NCBI GenBank assembly: GCA_947306495.1
Contig: CAMZGT010000004.1
Location: 16,259 to 80,258, forward strand
Direction of reading: 5' to 3'
Length of the DNA stretch: 64,000 nt
Source of the DNA: an uncultured Acinetobacter sp.
Lineage (GTDB): Bacteria > Cyanobacteriota > Vampirovibrionia > Gastranaerophilales > Gastranaerophilaceae
Shown here: one piece after another, positions 43,616-52,638 of the stretch
Layout: every line of letters begins with the position of its first letter
Position numbering within the stretch: the first letter of the stretch is position 1
Notes under the pieces: model-generated
The model's input: the letters and a program-made list of their open reading frames with translations, nothing else
What the model was told of the DNA's origin: nothing
The model's database searches: none
Position numbers and translations under genes: made by a program

Positions 43616-44443
43616 ATGTTTAAGAAATTAGCTGCCATTCTCGTTTTATTAGTAATGCTGCCTTTGAGTGCGGCAGAAATTCCTGTAGATGCGAAACTTG
43701 ATTATAATCAGGGTATTGATTTTTATAAACTCGGAATGTACGAAAGAGCTATTGAATCTTTTCGTTCTGCAGTCAGAACTTATCCTGATTATATTGATGC
43801 ATATTATAATTTAGGTACTGTGCTGGAATATTTGAAACAATATGCTGAAGCTGTTTCTGTATACAAACAAGTTTATATCAGAAACCCTAACGATTATGAA
43901 GTAATCTATAAATTGGCATCGTTAAGCGCAAAGCTTGAAGATTACAATAAGGCAAGTGAATATATAAAACTAATACCGCCCTCAAACAGTTACTACCAAA
44001 GAGCTCAAGAATTAGCAGAATCCGTTAAGATGAATGTATCACTTCCGCCTAAACAAGTTAACTTACCATCGAAAATTTCGACGGTGTCCGGCATTTATGA
44101 GAATATACTTAGTCCTACTGGTGTAACAACTGACAAAGACGGCAATGTTTATGTTGCGACTTTTTCTGACAACACTATTTTGAAAATTACTCCTGACGGA
44201 AAAAGACAGGTATTTCTAAAAAGCAGTTTAATAAGCGGCCCAATTAGCTTGGCAAGTGATGACATTGGCAATATATATGTTTCAAATTACAGTGCAAATA
44301 ATGTAGTGAAAATAACCCCTCAAGGCATTGCTTCAGTTTTAGTTACAAAAGTTGACAAACCATATGGCTTGCACGTTGAAGGAAATATGTTATTTATAAC
44401 TTGTCAAGGCTCTAATTCCATACTCAGACACAAACTTCAATAG
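43616..44443 (+). CDS. Secreted TPR plus NHL-repeat protein (275 aa)
   Basis: Signal peptide (residues 1-20, LAAILVLLVMLPLSAAE). TPR motifs follow (about 25-130: YNQGIDFYKLGMYERAIESF, DAYYNLGTVLEYLKQYAEAV). The second half has NHL/SMP-30-like propeller strands (GVTTDKDGNVYVATFSDNTI and ASDDIGNIYVSNYSANNVVKI). Only about three blades are present, too few for a closed propeller, so it may assemble with a partner or be a truncated form. Probably periplasmic; function unknown. Confidence 0.78.
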   Translation: MFKKLAAILVLLVMLPLSAAEIPVDAKLDYNQGIDFYKLGMYERAIESFRSAVRTYPDYIDAYYNLGTVLEYLKQYAEAVSVYKQVYIRNPNDYEVIYKLASLSAKLEDYNKASEYIKLIPPSNSYYQRAQELAESVKMNVSLPPKQVNLPSKISTVSGIYENILSPTGVTTDKDGNVYVATFSDNTILKITPDGKRQVFLKSSLISGPISLASDDIGNIYVSNYSANNVVKITPQGIASVLVTKVDKPYGLHVEGNMLFITCQGSNSILRHKLQ

Positions 44444-44509
44444 CTTCTTTTTGTATCAAATTCATAAACTGGATATTTGTGTTATGATTAAATAAGAAGT
44501 GAGGTTACT

Positions 44510-45958
44510 ATGACAAATTTAAGAGATAAATATGAAGTCGTTATAGGTTTAGAAGTTCACGCTCAGTTGAAAACTAAATCTAAAATTTTTGCACCGGATT
44601 CAGCAGAATTCGGAAATGAGCAAAATACACAAATAAGTCCTATAACTCTGGGCATGCCCGGTGTATTACCTGTGTTAAATAAAGAATGTGTTAATATGGG
44701 TATTTTGTTGGGCTTGGCACTAAATTGCGAAATTCCTGCTAGATGTAAATTTGACAGAAAACAATATTTTTATCCGGACCTTCCGAAAGGATACCAGATT
44801 TCACAATATGATGAACCTATTTGCGTAAACGGATTTATCAACGTAAAAGGAAAAAGAATCGGAATTACCCGTGCGCATTTGGAAGAAGATGCAGGGAAGC
44901 TTGTGCACGCAGGATCTGCCGGAATTAACGGTTCTACTTACTCCCTTGTCGACTTAAACAGAGCCGGAACTCCGCTTTTGGAAATAGTATCAGAACCTGA
45001 TATGCGCTCAAGTGAAGAAGCCAGAAACTACATGGAAGAACTTCGTAATATTGTAAGATACCTTGGTGTATGTGACGGAAACCTTGAAGAAGGCTCAATG
45101 AGATGTGATGCAAATATCTCTATCATGCCTAAGGGTTCAAAAGAATTTGGTACAAGGGCAGAAATTAAGAATGTTAACAGTTTTTCAGCTCTTCAAAGAG
45201 CTATTGAATATGAAATTGACAGACAGATAGAAATTGTTGAAGAAGACGGAGAAGTTGTTCAAGAAACAAGACTTTGGGATGATAACCTTAAAGAAACACG
45301 TTCTATGAGAGGAAAAGAGGATGCACACGATTACAGATACTTCCCTGAACCGGACTTGATGCCTTTAGAAATCTCAAGAGAATGGGTTGAAGAAATTCGT
45401 GCAAAAATGCCGGAGCTTCCTGAAGCAAAAAGACAAAGATATATGGGCTTAGGTTTAAGTGAGTATGATGCTTCAGTAATTGTTGAACAAATGCCGTTAG
45501 CTTTATTCTTTGATAAAGTTCTTGAGTTAGGCGCAAATCCAAAAGCTGCCGTAAACTTTATGATGGGTGAAATCGCGGCATACTTAAAAGAAAATAAACT
45601 TGAGATTACAGAAACTAAATTGACACCTGAAAATCTTGCTGAATTAATATGCTTGATAGAAAAAGGAACTATTTCCAATAATATCGGTAAACAAATACTT
45701 GTTGAAGAAATGCTTCCAACAGGAGCAAAAGCGTCTGCAATAGTTGAAAAGAAAGGCTTGAGCCAAATAAGCGACGAAGGGGCAATAAAAGAAATTGTGG
45801 AAAAAGTTGTTAATGCTCATCCTGCAGAAATTGAAGCTTACAGAAACGGAAAAACTAATCTGTTAGGTTTCTTTGTCGGTCAAGTTATGAAAGAAACCAA
45901 AGGAAGAGCCAACCCAAAAACCGTAAATGAACTTATCAGAAAAATTCTTGAAGGATAA
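44510..45958 (+). CDS. gatB: Aspartyl/glutamyl-tRNA(Asn/Gln) amidotransferase subunit B
   Basis: 482-aa GatB. It begins YEVVIGLEVHAQLKTKSKIF and carries PGVLPVLN, DLPKGYQISQYD, LEEDAGKLVH and DYRYFPEPDL; the C-terminal YqeY-like domain ends in NPKTVNELIRKIL. GatCAB amidates mischarged Glu-tRNA-Gln and/or Asp-tRNA-Asn. GatA and GatC genes are not adjacent. GTGAGG precedes the ATG. A strong terminator follows. Confidence 0.97.
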   Translation: MTNLRDKYEVVIGLEVHAQLKTKSKIFAPDSAEFGNEQNTQISPITLGMPGVLPVLNKECVNMGILLGLALNCEIPARCKFDRKQYFYPDLPKGYQISQYDEPICVNGFINVKGKRIGITRAHLEEDAGKLVHAGSAGINGSTYSLVDLNRAGTPLLEIVSEPDMRSSEEARNYMEELRNIVRYLGVCDGNLEEGSMRCDANISIMPKGSKEFGTRAEIKNVNSFSALQRAIEYEIDRQIEIVEEDGEVVQETRLWDDNLKETRSMRGKEDAHDYRYFPEPDLMPLEISREWVEEIRAKMPELPEAKRQRYMGLGLSEYDASVIVEQMPLALFFDKVLELGANPKAAVNFMMGEIAAYLKENKLEITETKLTPENLAELICLIEKGTISNNIGKQILVEEMLPTGAKASAIVEKKGLSQISDEGAIKEIVEKVVNAHPAEIEAYRNGKTNLLGFFVGQVMKETKGRANPKTVNELIRKILEG

Positions 45959-45963
45959 AAAAA

Positions 45964-45983
45964 GAGCGATTTTAAAATCGCTC
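45964..45983. terminator. Bidirectional terminator after gatB
   Basis: GAGCGATTTT-AAAATCGCTC, a perfect 20-bp palindrome with A7 before and T8 after it. The T-run overlaps the stop of the convergent gene. Confidence 0.92.
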
Positions 45984-45989
45984 TTTTTT

Positions 45990-47012
45990 TTATTTTCGTT
46001 TTTTGCCGTTTAAATCAAAATTTTGTCCATCCTTAATAATTTCTACCTGATGTGTTTGTGTATTATAGAATTTTCCATTTGGACTTTCTTCATTTTCCTG
46101 AGTAAGATTAATACCTGTAGCATTATACTTTTCAAAAAGGGCTTCTTTAAAAGATTCTCTGACAATTCCGCTTGAAAGATTATCTATTGCGTTTTCTGTA
46201 AGTATATAATCCTCGTCTGTATAATCAACAAGTTGAACAGATGCATCTGAATATTTCCTTGTTTCATCCGATAATTTTTCACCCCAGTCCCAACGTGTAT
46301 TTTGGAGTTCATCTCGCGCTAATTTTTTTATTTCTTTTACATAAGCTCTTGCTTTATCGTAGATTATCTTTTGCTCATTATTTAAATCATTTATTGTCGT
46401 TGACTTAGTAAATTCTAAATCATAAGAATTTATAAATTCCTCATAGCTCATTCCCAATATTCTGTTTGCTATTTCATCCAAATCGTATTGAGTCATTTCA
46501 GGAATTGTATGTTTCTTTACTCCGTTTGCATTTTCTATAATCTTCTGTAATTTATCCTTCAATTCATTAAGAGATTTCAGCGCCTTATCTACATCATCAT
46601 GGACTTCTTGAAAATCAAATCTGATTTTATCTTCAAACCTATCAGGACGTGCTTTTATTAACTTATATGCTTCACATTGTTCAAAGGCTGAATTATAATC
46701 CTGCTCCATTTTTGAACATCTTTGATAACCTAATTCGCCTGTGCGAGTCATTACATCGGAACGTTCATAATATGAGAGTTTGTTGAAATAATCAATAGCT
46801 TTAGCGAGTTGCCCGTTATCATATTCTTTTAGAGATGATTTTACCAAATTATCTATCATATCGGTTTCAAATCCGGCATCTTCAGCTTTTTTTACAAAAA
46901 CAGATACCTCTTCTTTGCTTAAACCAAAAATATCGTCTGTGTCTGCACACTCAACTGCCCTCTTTACTAAAGGATTAGACCACTGCGAATAATCAATATT
47001 AAATTCAAACAT
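45990..47012 (-). CDS. Uncharacterised helical protein (340 aa)
   Basis: No family recognised. It is soluble and mostly helical, with acidic and lysine-rich helices (DDVDKALKSLNELKDKLQKI) and a polar tail ending in basic residues (KDGQNFDLNGKKRK). No signal peptide. The frame extends to 47063, but the ATG at 47012 has GAGGG 6 nt upstream and is preferred. It lies 75 bp downstream of rsmG and may be read through from that operon. Confidence 0.65.
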   Translation of the reverse strand: MFEFNIDYSQWSNPLVKRAVECADTDDIFGLSKEEVSVFVKKAEDAGFETDMIDNLVKSSLKEYDNGQLAKAIDYFNKLSYYERSDVMTRTGELGYQRCSKMEQDYNSAFEQCEAYKLIKARPDRFEDKIRFDFQEVHDDVDKALKSLNELKDKLQKIIENANGVKKHTIPEMTQYDLDEIANRILGMSYEEFINSYDLEFTKSTTINDLNNEQKIIYDKARAYVKEIKKLARDELQNTRWDWGEKLSDETRKYSDASVQLVDYTDEDYILTENAIDNLSSGIVRESFKEALFEKYNATGINLTQENEESPNGKFYNTQTHQVEIIKDGQNFDLNGKKRK

Positions 47013-47087
47013 ATTTTGCCCTCGTTTTTTAATATATTTATATAAAGTATTTTTCCGAAACAAAATTGCTTTTTTCTTATTAAAAAT

Positions 47088-47690
47088 TTACTTTTGGATT
47101 ATAACAAGATTTCTGTCATAAAATTCATTCAGCGGTAAAGTATATTTGATAATATCAACAACTTTGGCATTATACTTTTTGAAGACAGGTTGAGCTTCAT
47201 CTATTTCATCTAACGCTTTTTTGGATTTATATGCAACAAAATAACCTTTGTCATTTAATAGCGGCAATGCATATTCAGAAATTTTTGATAAATTTGCAAC
47301 AGCACGAGATGTAATTATATCAAATTTTATATTCTTAACATTTTCTGCCCTTTCACATATAACGGTTAAATTCTGTATTTTAAGAGCTTCTTTAATATTA
47401 TTCACCGCATTTATTTTTTTTCTTATACTATCTATTCCTGTAACATTAAATTGAGGATACGCTAATGCAATAGGAACACAGGGGAATCCGCCTCCACAAC
47501 CTATATCTAAAATATTACCGTTTATAATATTATATTTTTCAAAAAATAACTTTATTCCTAATGAATCGTATATATGCTTTTCATATAAAAATTTTTCTTC
47601 TTTTGGAGATATAAGATTCACTCTGTGATTCTCAGAAATAAATATACGCATATACTCAGTAAAATCTTTATCTGTTAATATTTTATCCAT
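47088..47690 (-). CDS. rsmG: 16S rRNA (guanine527-N7)-methyltransferase
   Basis: 200-aa RsmG/GidB SAM-dependent enzyme. The SAM motif NILDIGCGGGFPCVPIALAYP is near residues 60-80, followed by VTGIDSIRKKINAV and ITSRAVANLSKISEYALPLL, all family-typical. It methylates the 530 loop of 16S rRNA. Its start overlaps the STAND/TPR gene end by 8 bp. Confidence 0.95.
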   Translation of the reverse strand: MDKILTDKDFTEYMRIFISENHRVNLISPKEEKFLYEKHIYDSLGIKLFFEKYNIINGNILDIGCGGGFPCVPIALAYPQFNVTGIDSIRKKINAVNNIKEALKIQNLTVICERAENVKNIKFDIITSRAVANLSKISEYALPLLNDKGYFVAYKSKKALDEIDEAQPVFKKYNAKVVDIIKYTLPLNEFYDRNLVIIQK

Positions 47691-49929
47691 ATTTTTTCTC
47701 TATAGTATTAAACGTTTCTGCGTCTAACCGATATTTCATATCTTTTATTCGGCTTTCTATTTTTGTTATATCAATAGAATTGTCTATAAACTGCGCATGC
47801 TTTCTTGCATTATAATATTCTTTTAAAGCTTCTGCATGCATATCCGCCATATTGTAATAAAAATCACCTATTGCTATTGATGATTCAACAATATAGTATT
47901 CTTCATTTAGGAATTCTGCGCTTTGTTTTGCATCTTTTAAGTAGTCCAAAGCTGCATCAGAATTTTCTTGCATTAAAATATTCGCTAATTTCATAGATGT
48001 GTAATAAATCCCATCATAATTGTTAGTGGATTTTTCTATGTCATAAGCTTTCTTAAAGCAATCTTTCGCATCTTCTAAATTATTATTTTCAAAATAACAA
48101 GACCCCAAATTTGAGTATGCAAGAGCTTTATAAGGATTCTCATTTAATGCTAAAGATATGCATTTAATATAATACTCATATGCTGTTTTAGTATCGTCTC
48201 TATCATCATTTACAAGTGCATATTTAAAATACAACTCAGCCAAAGTACTTTCAGGTGCTTCTTTATCTATTGATTCAAGAGCTTTTTTATAGTACCTGTA
48301 AGCATCTTCTGAATTATTTAGGGAAGAATAAATGTTACCTAAAAGTGTACATGCCTGCACCATTAATGACTGAGGAGTATCAACCGAATATATAACTTTT
48401 TTTGCTGTATCAATCGCACGTTCGTTTTTATACATTAAGAAATAGATATCCGTAAGTTCGTAGTACAAATAATTTAAATTAATTATTTCATTGTTTCTTT
48501 TATAATACATTCCCACAAGTTCGTAGTAATGCTGCGCTTTTGAATAATCCTCAACAGATTTATACAATCTTGCAATTAAAATACGTATATCTGCAACAGA
48601 ATGAGAATCAAGCTGTTCTGTATCGAGAATATTCTGATATTTTTCTATAGCATCTGTATACTTATTTTCATCTGCTAGCTTTGCTGCTTCTTTAAGTTTC
48701 TCTGTTATACTTTCAGAAACTTCTTTAACTTTTTCTTTCGGCTCGGAATTATCTGCAATCGCAACACTTTCTATAGGTTTCAGTGATTCTTCTCCATTTT
48801 TAATACAGTTATTATGATACTCAATTTCTGCACGCATAGACTGCCTTGACATCAATATAGAACGAGTTTGCAGAGGCTCTTTAAGTTCCTTTTCATATAT
48901 ACTTATAATGTACTTGTGCAATTTTTTCTTTATATTTAATGGAATCACTATATCAATATCTTGTTGAAAATAATCTTGTATATATATTGTTTCGTTAGTT
49001 TGAAAAACCATTAAGTTTGTCTTTAAATAATTTATTGAAAAGTCATCATACAAATCATAAACAGCAAGCGCATTAAGCGTTAAACCATGTCTTATAGTTT
49101 TTAGAAACCAAAAGAAATTACGTATCGCAGTCGGAATTATATTAATATATGTCGTTCCCAAGTATTCGTCAAAACTCATTTCCGAAAGTTTTACTTTTTC
49201 TATAAATTCCGGTAACTTAAGTTCCATTGCCTTAACAATCTTTATCGAAAGGGCTGTATAATAATAATATCCGCGCGTTAATTTAAAAAATTCTTCTACA
49301 GTTTTTTCATCCGCTTTGATACCGCTTGATTCCACAAATTCTCGGAATAATTCTTTTGAAAAACCTTTAAGAAAGATTTTTCTGTTAACTTTTGCACCAG
49401 CTAAAATGTCTTGTACCATTCCTCTGGTAGATATAATTAGTTTTATATTTGAATTTGATAATGTTTTTTCAAAACATTGCTCTATTAACTTTAAATTGTT
49501 TTGTTGAATATCATCATATGAATGTAAAACAATTAAAAAAGGCTTTTTAATTGCCAAAATATATTGCTGAAATTTAACTGCCAGCGTTGTTATTTTGGCA
49601 TTCTTAACCACAACTTTGGCAAGCGAACTTTTTTCTATTGTATCAATGAAATTTAGTAAAATATCATCGCAAACCGTTGATGGTTTGCAATAGTACTCGA
49701 GTTTAATAACATCTGCATCTGCAAAATCAGTAAAATAATTTATAAACTGTCGTTTGCCTGTTCCAAGAAAGCCATATATGTATAAAAATTTATCATCACT
49801 TTCTAAGAAATTTAAAGCTTTTATTATTTCCGCAGAATTACTTTTAAGTAAAAACGTATTAATCTTGTCTGATTCAGGCAGTACAATATTTTCGGTATTT
49901 AAATTGTCATTCAAAAACTTATATTCCAT
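47683..49929 (-). CDS. STAND-type NTPase with TPR repeats (748 aa)
   Basis: Residues about 20-290 form an AAA+/STAND-like NTPase: P-loop YIYGFLGTGKRQF (near 50-62), a Walker-B-like strand PFLIVLHSYDDI and sensor strand IKLIISTRG. A winged-helix-like region follows (about 290-370), then a charged linker and about eight TPRs (415-740; DAYRYYKKALESI, ALAYSNLGSCYFENNNLEDA). This nucleotide-switch-plus-sensor layout is shared by MalT-type regulators and by Avs-type defence ATPases. No effector domain or DNA-binding domain is evident. Lys in GTGKR is present but Ser/Thr is replaced by Arg, so binding may be altered. It is coupled to rsmG. Confidence 0.72.
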   Translation of the reverse strand: MEYKFLNDNLNTENIVLPESDKINTFLLKSNSAEIIKALNFLESDDKFLYIYGFLGTGKRQFINYFTDFADADVIKLEYYCKPSTVCDDILLNFIDTIEKSSLAKVVVKNAKITTLAVKFQQYILAIKKPFLIVLHSYDDIQQNNLKLIEQCFEKTLSNSNIKLIISTRGMVQDILAGAKVNRKIFLKGFSKELFREFVESSGIKADEKTVEEFFKLTRGYYYYTALSIKIVKAMELKLPEFIEKVKLSEMSFDEYLGTTYINIIPTAIRNFFWFLKTIRHGLTLNALAVYDLYDDFSINYLKTNLMVFQTNETIYIQDYFQQDIDIVIPLNIKKKLHKYIISIYEKELKEPLQTRSILMSRQSMRAEIEYHNNCIKNGEESLKPIESVAIADNSEPKEKVKEVSESITEKLKEAAKLADENKYTDAIEKYQNILDTEQLDSHSVADIRILIARLYKSVEDYSKAQHYYELVGMYYKRNNEIINLNYLYYELTDIYFLMYKNERAIDTAKKVIYSVDTPQSLMVQACTLLGNIYSSLNNSEDAYRYYKKALESIDKEAPESTLAELYFKYALVNDDRDDTKTAYEYYIKCISLALNENPYKALAYSNLGSCYFENNNLEDAKDCFKKAYDIEKSTNNYDGIYYTSMKLANILMQENSDAALDYLKDAKQSAEFLNEEYYIVESSIAIGDFYYNMADMHAEALKEYYNARKHAQFIDNSIDITKIESRIKDMKYRLDAETFNTIEKKYG

Positions 49930-50002
49930 AAGTAGATTTTATATTATATCAAGACTTTTTGCAAATATTCTGATATACTTAAAATAGTTTGGAGGGAATA
50001 TT

Positions 50003-50611
50003 ATGGTTGTTAAGTTATTAGAGCTATTTTTGACTGCAACTCTGGCATATATAGTAGGTTCAATCCCTACAGGATATTTAATAGTAAAAACAAAAACCGG
50101 TCAGGACATAAGAACTGTCGGTTCAGGTTCAACAGGAGCTACAAACGTAAAAAGAGTTTTGGGTAAAAATTGGTTTTTTACGGTAATGATACTTGATGCA
50201 ATTAAGGGTGCTTTGCCTGTTGTATTATCAAAATTATTTGTATCAGCAGGTTCAGATCTGGGACTTGCTCCTGTGATTGCTGCTGTTTTAGTAATTATAG
50301 GCCATAGCAAATCAATATTTTTAAGTTTTAAGGGCGGAAAATCAGTAGCTTCGGGTGTGGGAACAATTATCGCTTTAAACTGGATTGCCGGTTTGACTAT
50401 TGCTGCAATCTGGGGCATCATAACTTATTACACGAAATATGTTTCAGTCGGTTCAATTATAGCCTTACTGCTTTCACCTTTCATAATGTACTTCTTAAAT
50501 GCGCCTGCTGCATATATTTGTTACTGCACACTCGGAGCCGTTTATATAGTTTATTTGCATAGAGAAAATATCAAAAGACTTATAAACGGCAATGAAAATA
50601 AGGTAAGATAA
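50003..50611 (+). CDS. plsY: Glycerol-3-phosphate acyltransferase PlsY
   Basis: 202-aa polytopic enzyme that acylates glycerol-3-phosphate from acyl-phosphate in phospholipid synthesis. The three family motifs are visible: GSIPTGYLIVK with GSGSTGATNVKRVLGK, GHSKSIFLSFKGGKSVASGVG, and the C-terminal YLHRENIKRLINGNE. GGAGGG lies upstream of the ATG. It abuts the convergent transporter gene end to end with no terminator between them. Confidence 0.96.
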   Translation: MVVKLLELFLTATLAYIVGSIPTGYLIVKTKTGQDIRTVGSGSTGATNVKRVLGKNWFFTVMILDAIKGALPVVLSKLFVSAGSDLGLAPVIAAVLVIIGHSKSIFLSFKGGKSVASGVGTIIALNWIAGLTIAAIWGIITYYTKYVSVGSIIALLLSPFIMYFLNAPAAYICYCTLGAVYIVYLHRENIKRLINGNENKVR

Positions 50612-51544
50612 TTACATTATTACCGTAATTAACAAACCTGAAAAAATACTAATTATAACAAGTAACGAAATAATTTTAACAGTATCTTTAAAGTCATTGT
50701 TTTTTAACAAAACTAATAATCCTAAGCCTGCATTTGCAAGCAATCCACTTATTGCGGCTCCGAATGTAATAGAGCCTTTTATTAACATCATTGTAATACC
50801 TATTGAGATTGCGCAGTTAGGTATCAAACCTATAAAAGAAGCTATTATCGGCTGAATATATTTACTGCCTTCTATAAAATTTGTCACATCAACATTGTCA
50901 AGACAATAATTTAAAATTAATGTTATTACAAGAATAAATCCAAAAACGTTTACCGTATGAACAATAGGGTGAATTAAAATCTCCCTTTTGTGCCCGTGCT
51001 CAATGTCATGTTTGCAGCAACCTTCTTCTTCGAGAATATCAGGAGTATAATCTTCATTGTTTACCGTTTTTGTAGGAGCAATAAAATCAATAAGATAACC
51101 AAAAATAATACCGATTAATAATTTTAATCCTATTATAGGGAGAATCAAATATACCTTTGTAGGTGTCGCCAAAAGGATAGGTATCGTTTCATCAGATGTA
51201 GCCAAATAAACTGCAATTAAACAACCTCTGGTAATAATTCTGTTAGAATAAAGGCTGCTTGCAATAACGGAAAAACCGCATTGAGGTATTATAGCCGCCA
51301 AACTTCCGACCAAGACCCCGCTTTTGCCTGTTTTTTTCAAAGATGAATTTATTCTGTCAGCATAATAAAATTCCAATAATTCTATGATTAAAAACACGAA
51401 AAACAGAAAAGGTAAAAGATGTATGCTGTCAAAAAGCGCATCGATAACCCAATCCGCAAAGGGAAGCTTCTCTACTAATGAATCTATAGGTTCAAATATG
51501 CCTTCATTTAATTCATTTATTTTATTTAAGATTGAAATCAACAT
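50612..51544 (-). CDS. Putative manganese exporter (ArsP-like permease family)
   Basis: 310-aa polytopic protein of the family annotated as putative manganese transporter (ArsP_2). Conserved segments are GSLAAIIPQCGFSVIASSLYS and ATSDETIPILL in the first half and FIGLIPNCAISIGITMMLIKG and GLLANAGLGLLVLLKNN in the second. A His/Cys-rich loop (CCKHDIEHGHK, near 180-190) may sense metal. No Mn riboswitch (yybP-ykoY-type) is seen upstream; surE lies only 25 bp away in the same direction, so they are probably co-transcribed. Confidence 0.78.
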   Translation of the reverse strand: MLISILNKINELNEGIFEPIDSLVEKLPFADWVIDALFDSIHLLPFLFFVFLIIELLEFYYADRINSSLKKTGKSGVLVGSLAAIIPQCGFSVIASSLYSNRIITRGCLIAVYLATSDETIPILLATPTKVYLILPIIGLKLLIGIIFGYLIDFIAPTKTVNNEDYTPDILEEEGCCKHDIEHGHKREILIHPIVHTVNVFGFILVITLILNYCLDNVDVTNFIEGSKYIQPIIASFIGLIPNCAISIGITMMLIKGSITFGAAISGLLANAGLGLLVLLKNNDFKDTVKIISLLVIISIFSGLLITVIM

Positions 51545-51569
51545 AATGTTTTTAATTTATCACAAAAAT

Positions 51570-52361
51570 TTAAAACCAACTACAAACGTTTTCTTGGCAC
51601 AGACATTTTTCCAAATCTTGCATAATATTCAATCGAGTCATTTCGTATGTTACGGGAGTTATTGAAATCTTATTATTTCTGACTGCAGAAATGTCTGTCT
51701 TATTATCGTCAGGCTGATTTATTAACTCACCTGCCATCCAATAATAAACTTTACCTCTCGGATCAACTCTTTTTTCATATCCGTCCGTAAACATTCTGCT
51801 ACCCAACTCAGTAATTGCAATACCTGCTATATCATCTTTTTCCAATCCTGGAATATTTATATTTAATATAGTTTTTTTCGGAATTTTGTATGTATCAAGC
51901 CGATTTAACAATTCCGCAATAAATTGTGCAGCAAATTTAAAATCTTCGTATTCGTTTCTTAAACTTGCAAGTGATGTTGCAATACTCGGATAACCCATCA
52001 TAGCCCCTTCTACGGCACAACTGACAGTTCCGGAATACAGTATATCCGCCCCCAGATTTGGTCCATGATTAATCCCCGAAATAACTAAATCCGGTTTTTC
52101 TTCTTCTGCTAAAATTGCACTGATTGCAAGCTTTACACAATCACCAGGCGTTCCTGTCGTCATCCAGCATCTTTTTGCCCCATACTTTGGATCCACCTCT
52201 TCAACTCTGAGCGGTGTGTGCAATGTCAAAGAATGCCCTGATGCACTTCTCTCTCTGTCCGGTGCAACTACATAGACTTCATGGCAAGGAGATAGTGCCT
52301 CTATCAAAGCTCTTATTCCATTAGATAATATTCCGTCATCATTAGATATGAGTATTTTCAT
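51570..52361 (-). CDS. surE: 5'/3'-nucleotidase SurE
   Basis: 263-aa metal-dependent nucleotidase. MKILISNDDGILSNGI begins the family fold, with the metal-binding pair Asp8-Asp9. VVAPDRERSASGHSLTLHTP, SGINHGPNLGADILYSGTVSCAVEG and NINIPG follow. The frame is open upstream to 52454 but AAGGGG lies 7 nt before the ATG at 52361 (4 nt before an ATG at 52364). The unused part of the frame overlaps the divergent promoter region. Confidence 0.95.
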   Translation of the reverse strand: MKILISNDDGILSNGIRALIEALSPCHEVYVVAPDRERSASGHSLTLHTPLRVEEVDPKYGAKRCWMTTGTPGDCVKLAISAILAEEEKPDLVISGINHGPNLGADILYSGTVSCAVEGAMMGYPSIATSLASLRNEYEDFKFAAQFIAELLNRLDTYKIPKKTILNINIPGLEKDDIAGIAITELGSRMFTDGYEKRVDPRGKVYYWMAGELINQPDDNKTDISAVRNNKISITPVTYEMTRLNIMQDLEKCLCQENVCSWF

Positions 52362-52405
52362 CATATTTCCCCTTATTTTGATTACCATTATATCATAAAA
52401 ATTGT

Positions 52406-52439
52406 TACAAAAATTTACAATATATTTTGCGGCAATTTT
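52406..52439 (+). promoter_or_regulatory. Second TTACAAA plus GGCAATTTTT element
   Basis: TTGTTACAAAAATTTACAA (about 52403-52421) followed by GGCAATTTTT (52431-52440) repeats the GCAATTTT-class upstream architecture, but no good -10 lies 16-17 nt downstream. It sits 150 bp before the copy at 52578. Confidence 0.35.
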
Positions 52440-52577
52440 TATGGAATTTAACATACTAATTGCCTTATGGCAACAAATTCAAAAAAAATATAATAACAAA
52501 ATAACAAATGTTTCTTTATATAAAAAAAATATTCAAAAATTCATCTTTACAATTTCTTAACATTTATGAAAAATTAG

Positions 52578-52632
52578 GCAATTTTTATTTTGCCGTGCTT
52601 TTAAATATATATGTGAGTTGATATAATCAACT
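52578..52632 (+). promoter_or_regulatory. GCAATTTT-class promoter of the membrane-paralogue pair
   Basis: GCAATTTT (52578-52585), 16 nt, TAAATA (52602-52607; TATATA overlaps at 52606-52611). TTTACAA and TTAACA boxes lie upstream. A small dyad GTTGAT-ATA-ATCAAC (52618-52632) covers the expected start site and could be an operator. Confidence 0.5.
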
Positions 52633-52638
52633 TGGTAT

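Noticed and set aside
51545..51569. Manganese riboswitch before the putative Mn exporter
   Set aside because: Only 25 bp separate it from surE on the same strand, too little for a yybP-ykoY-type element.
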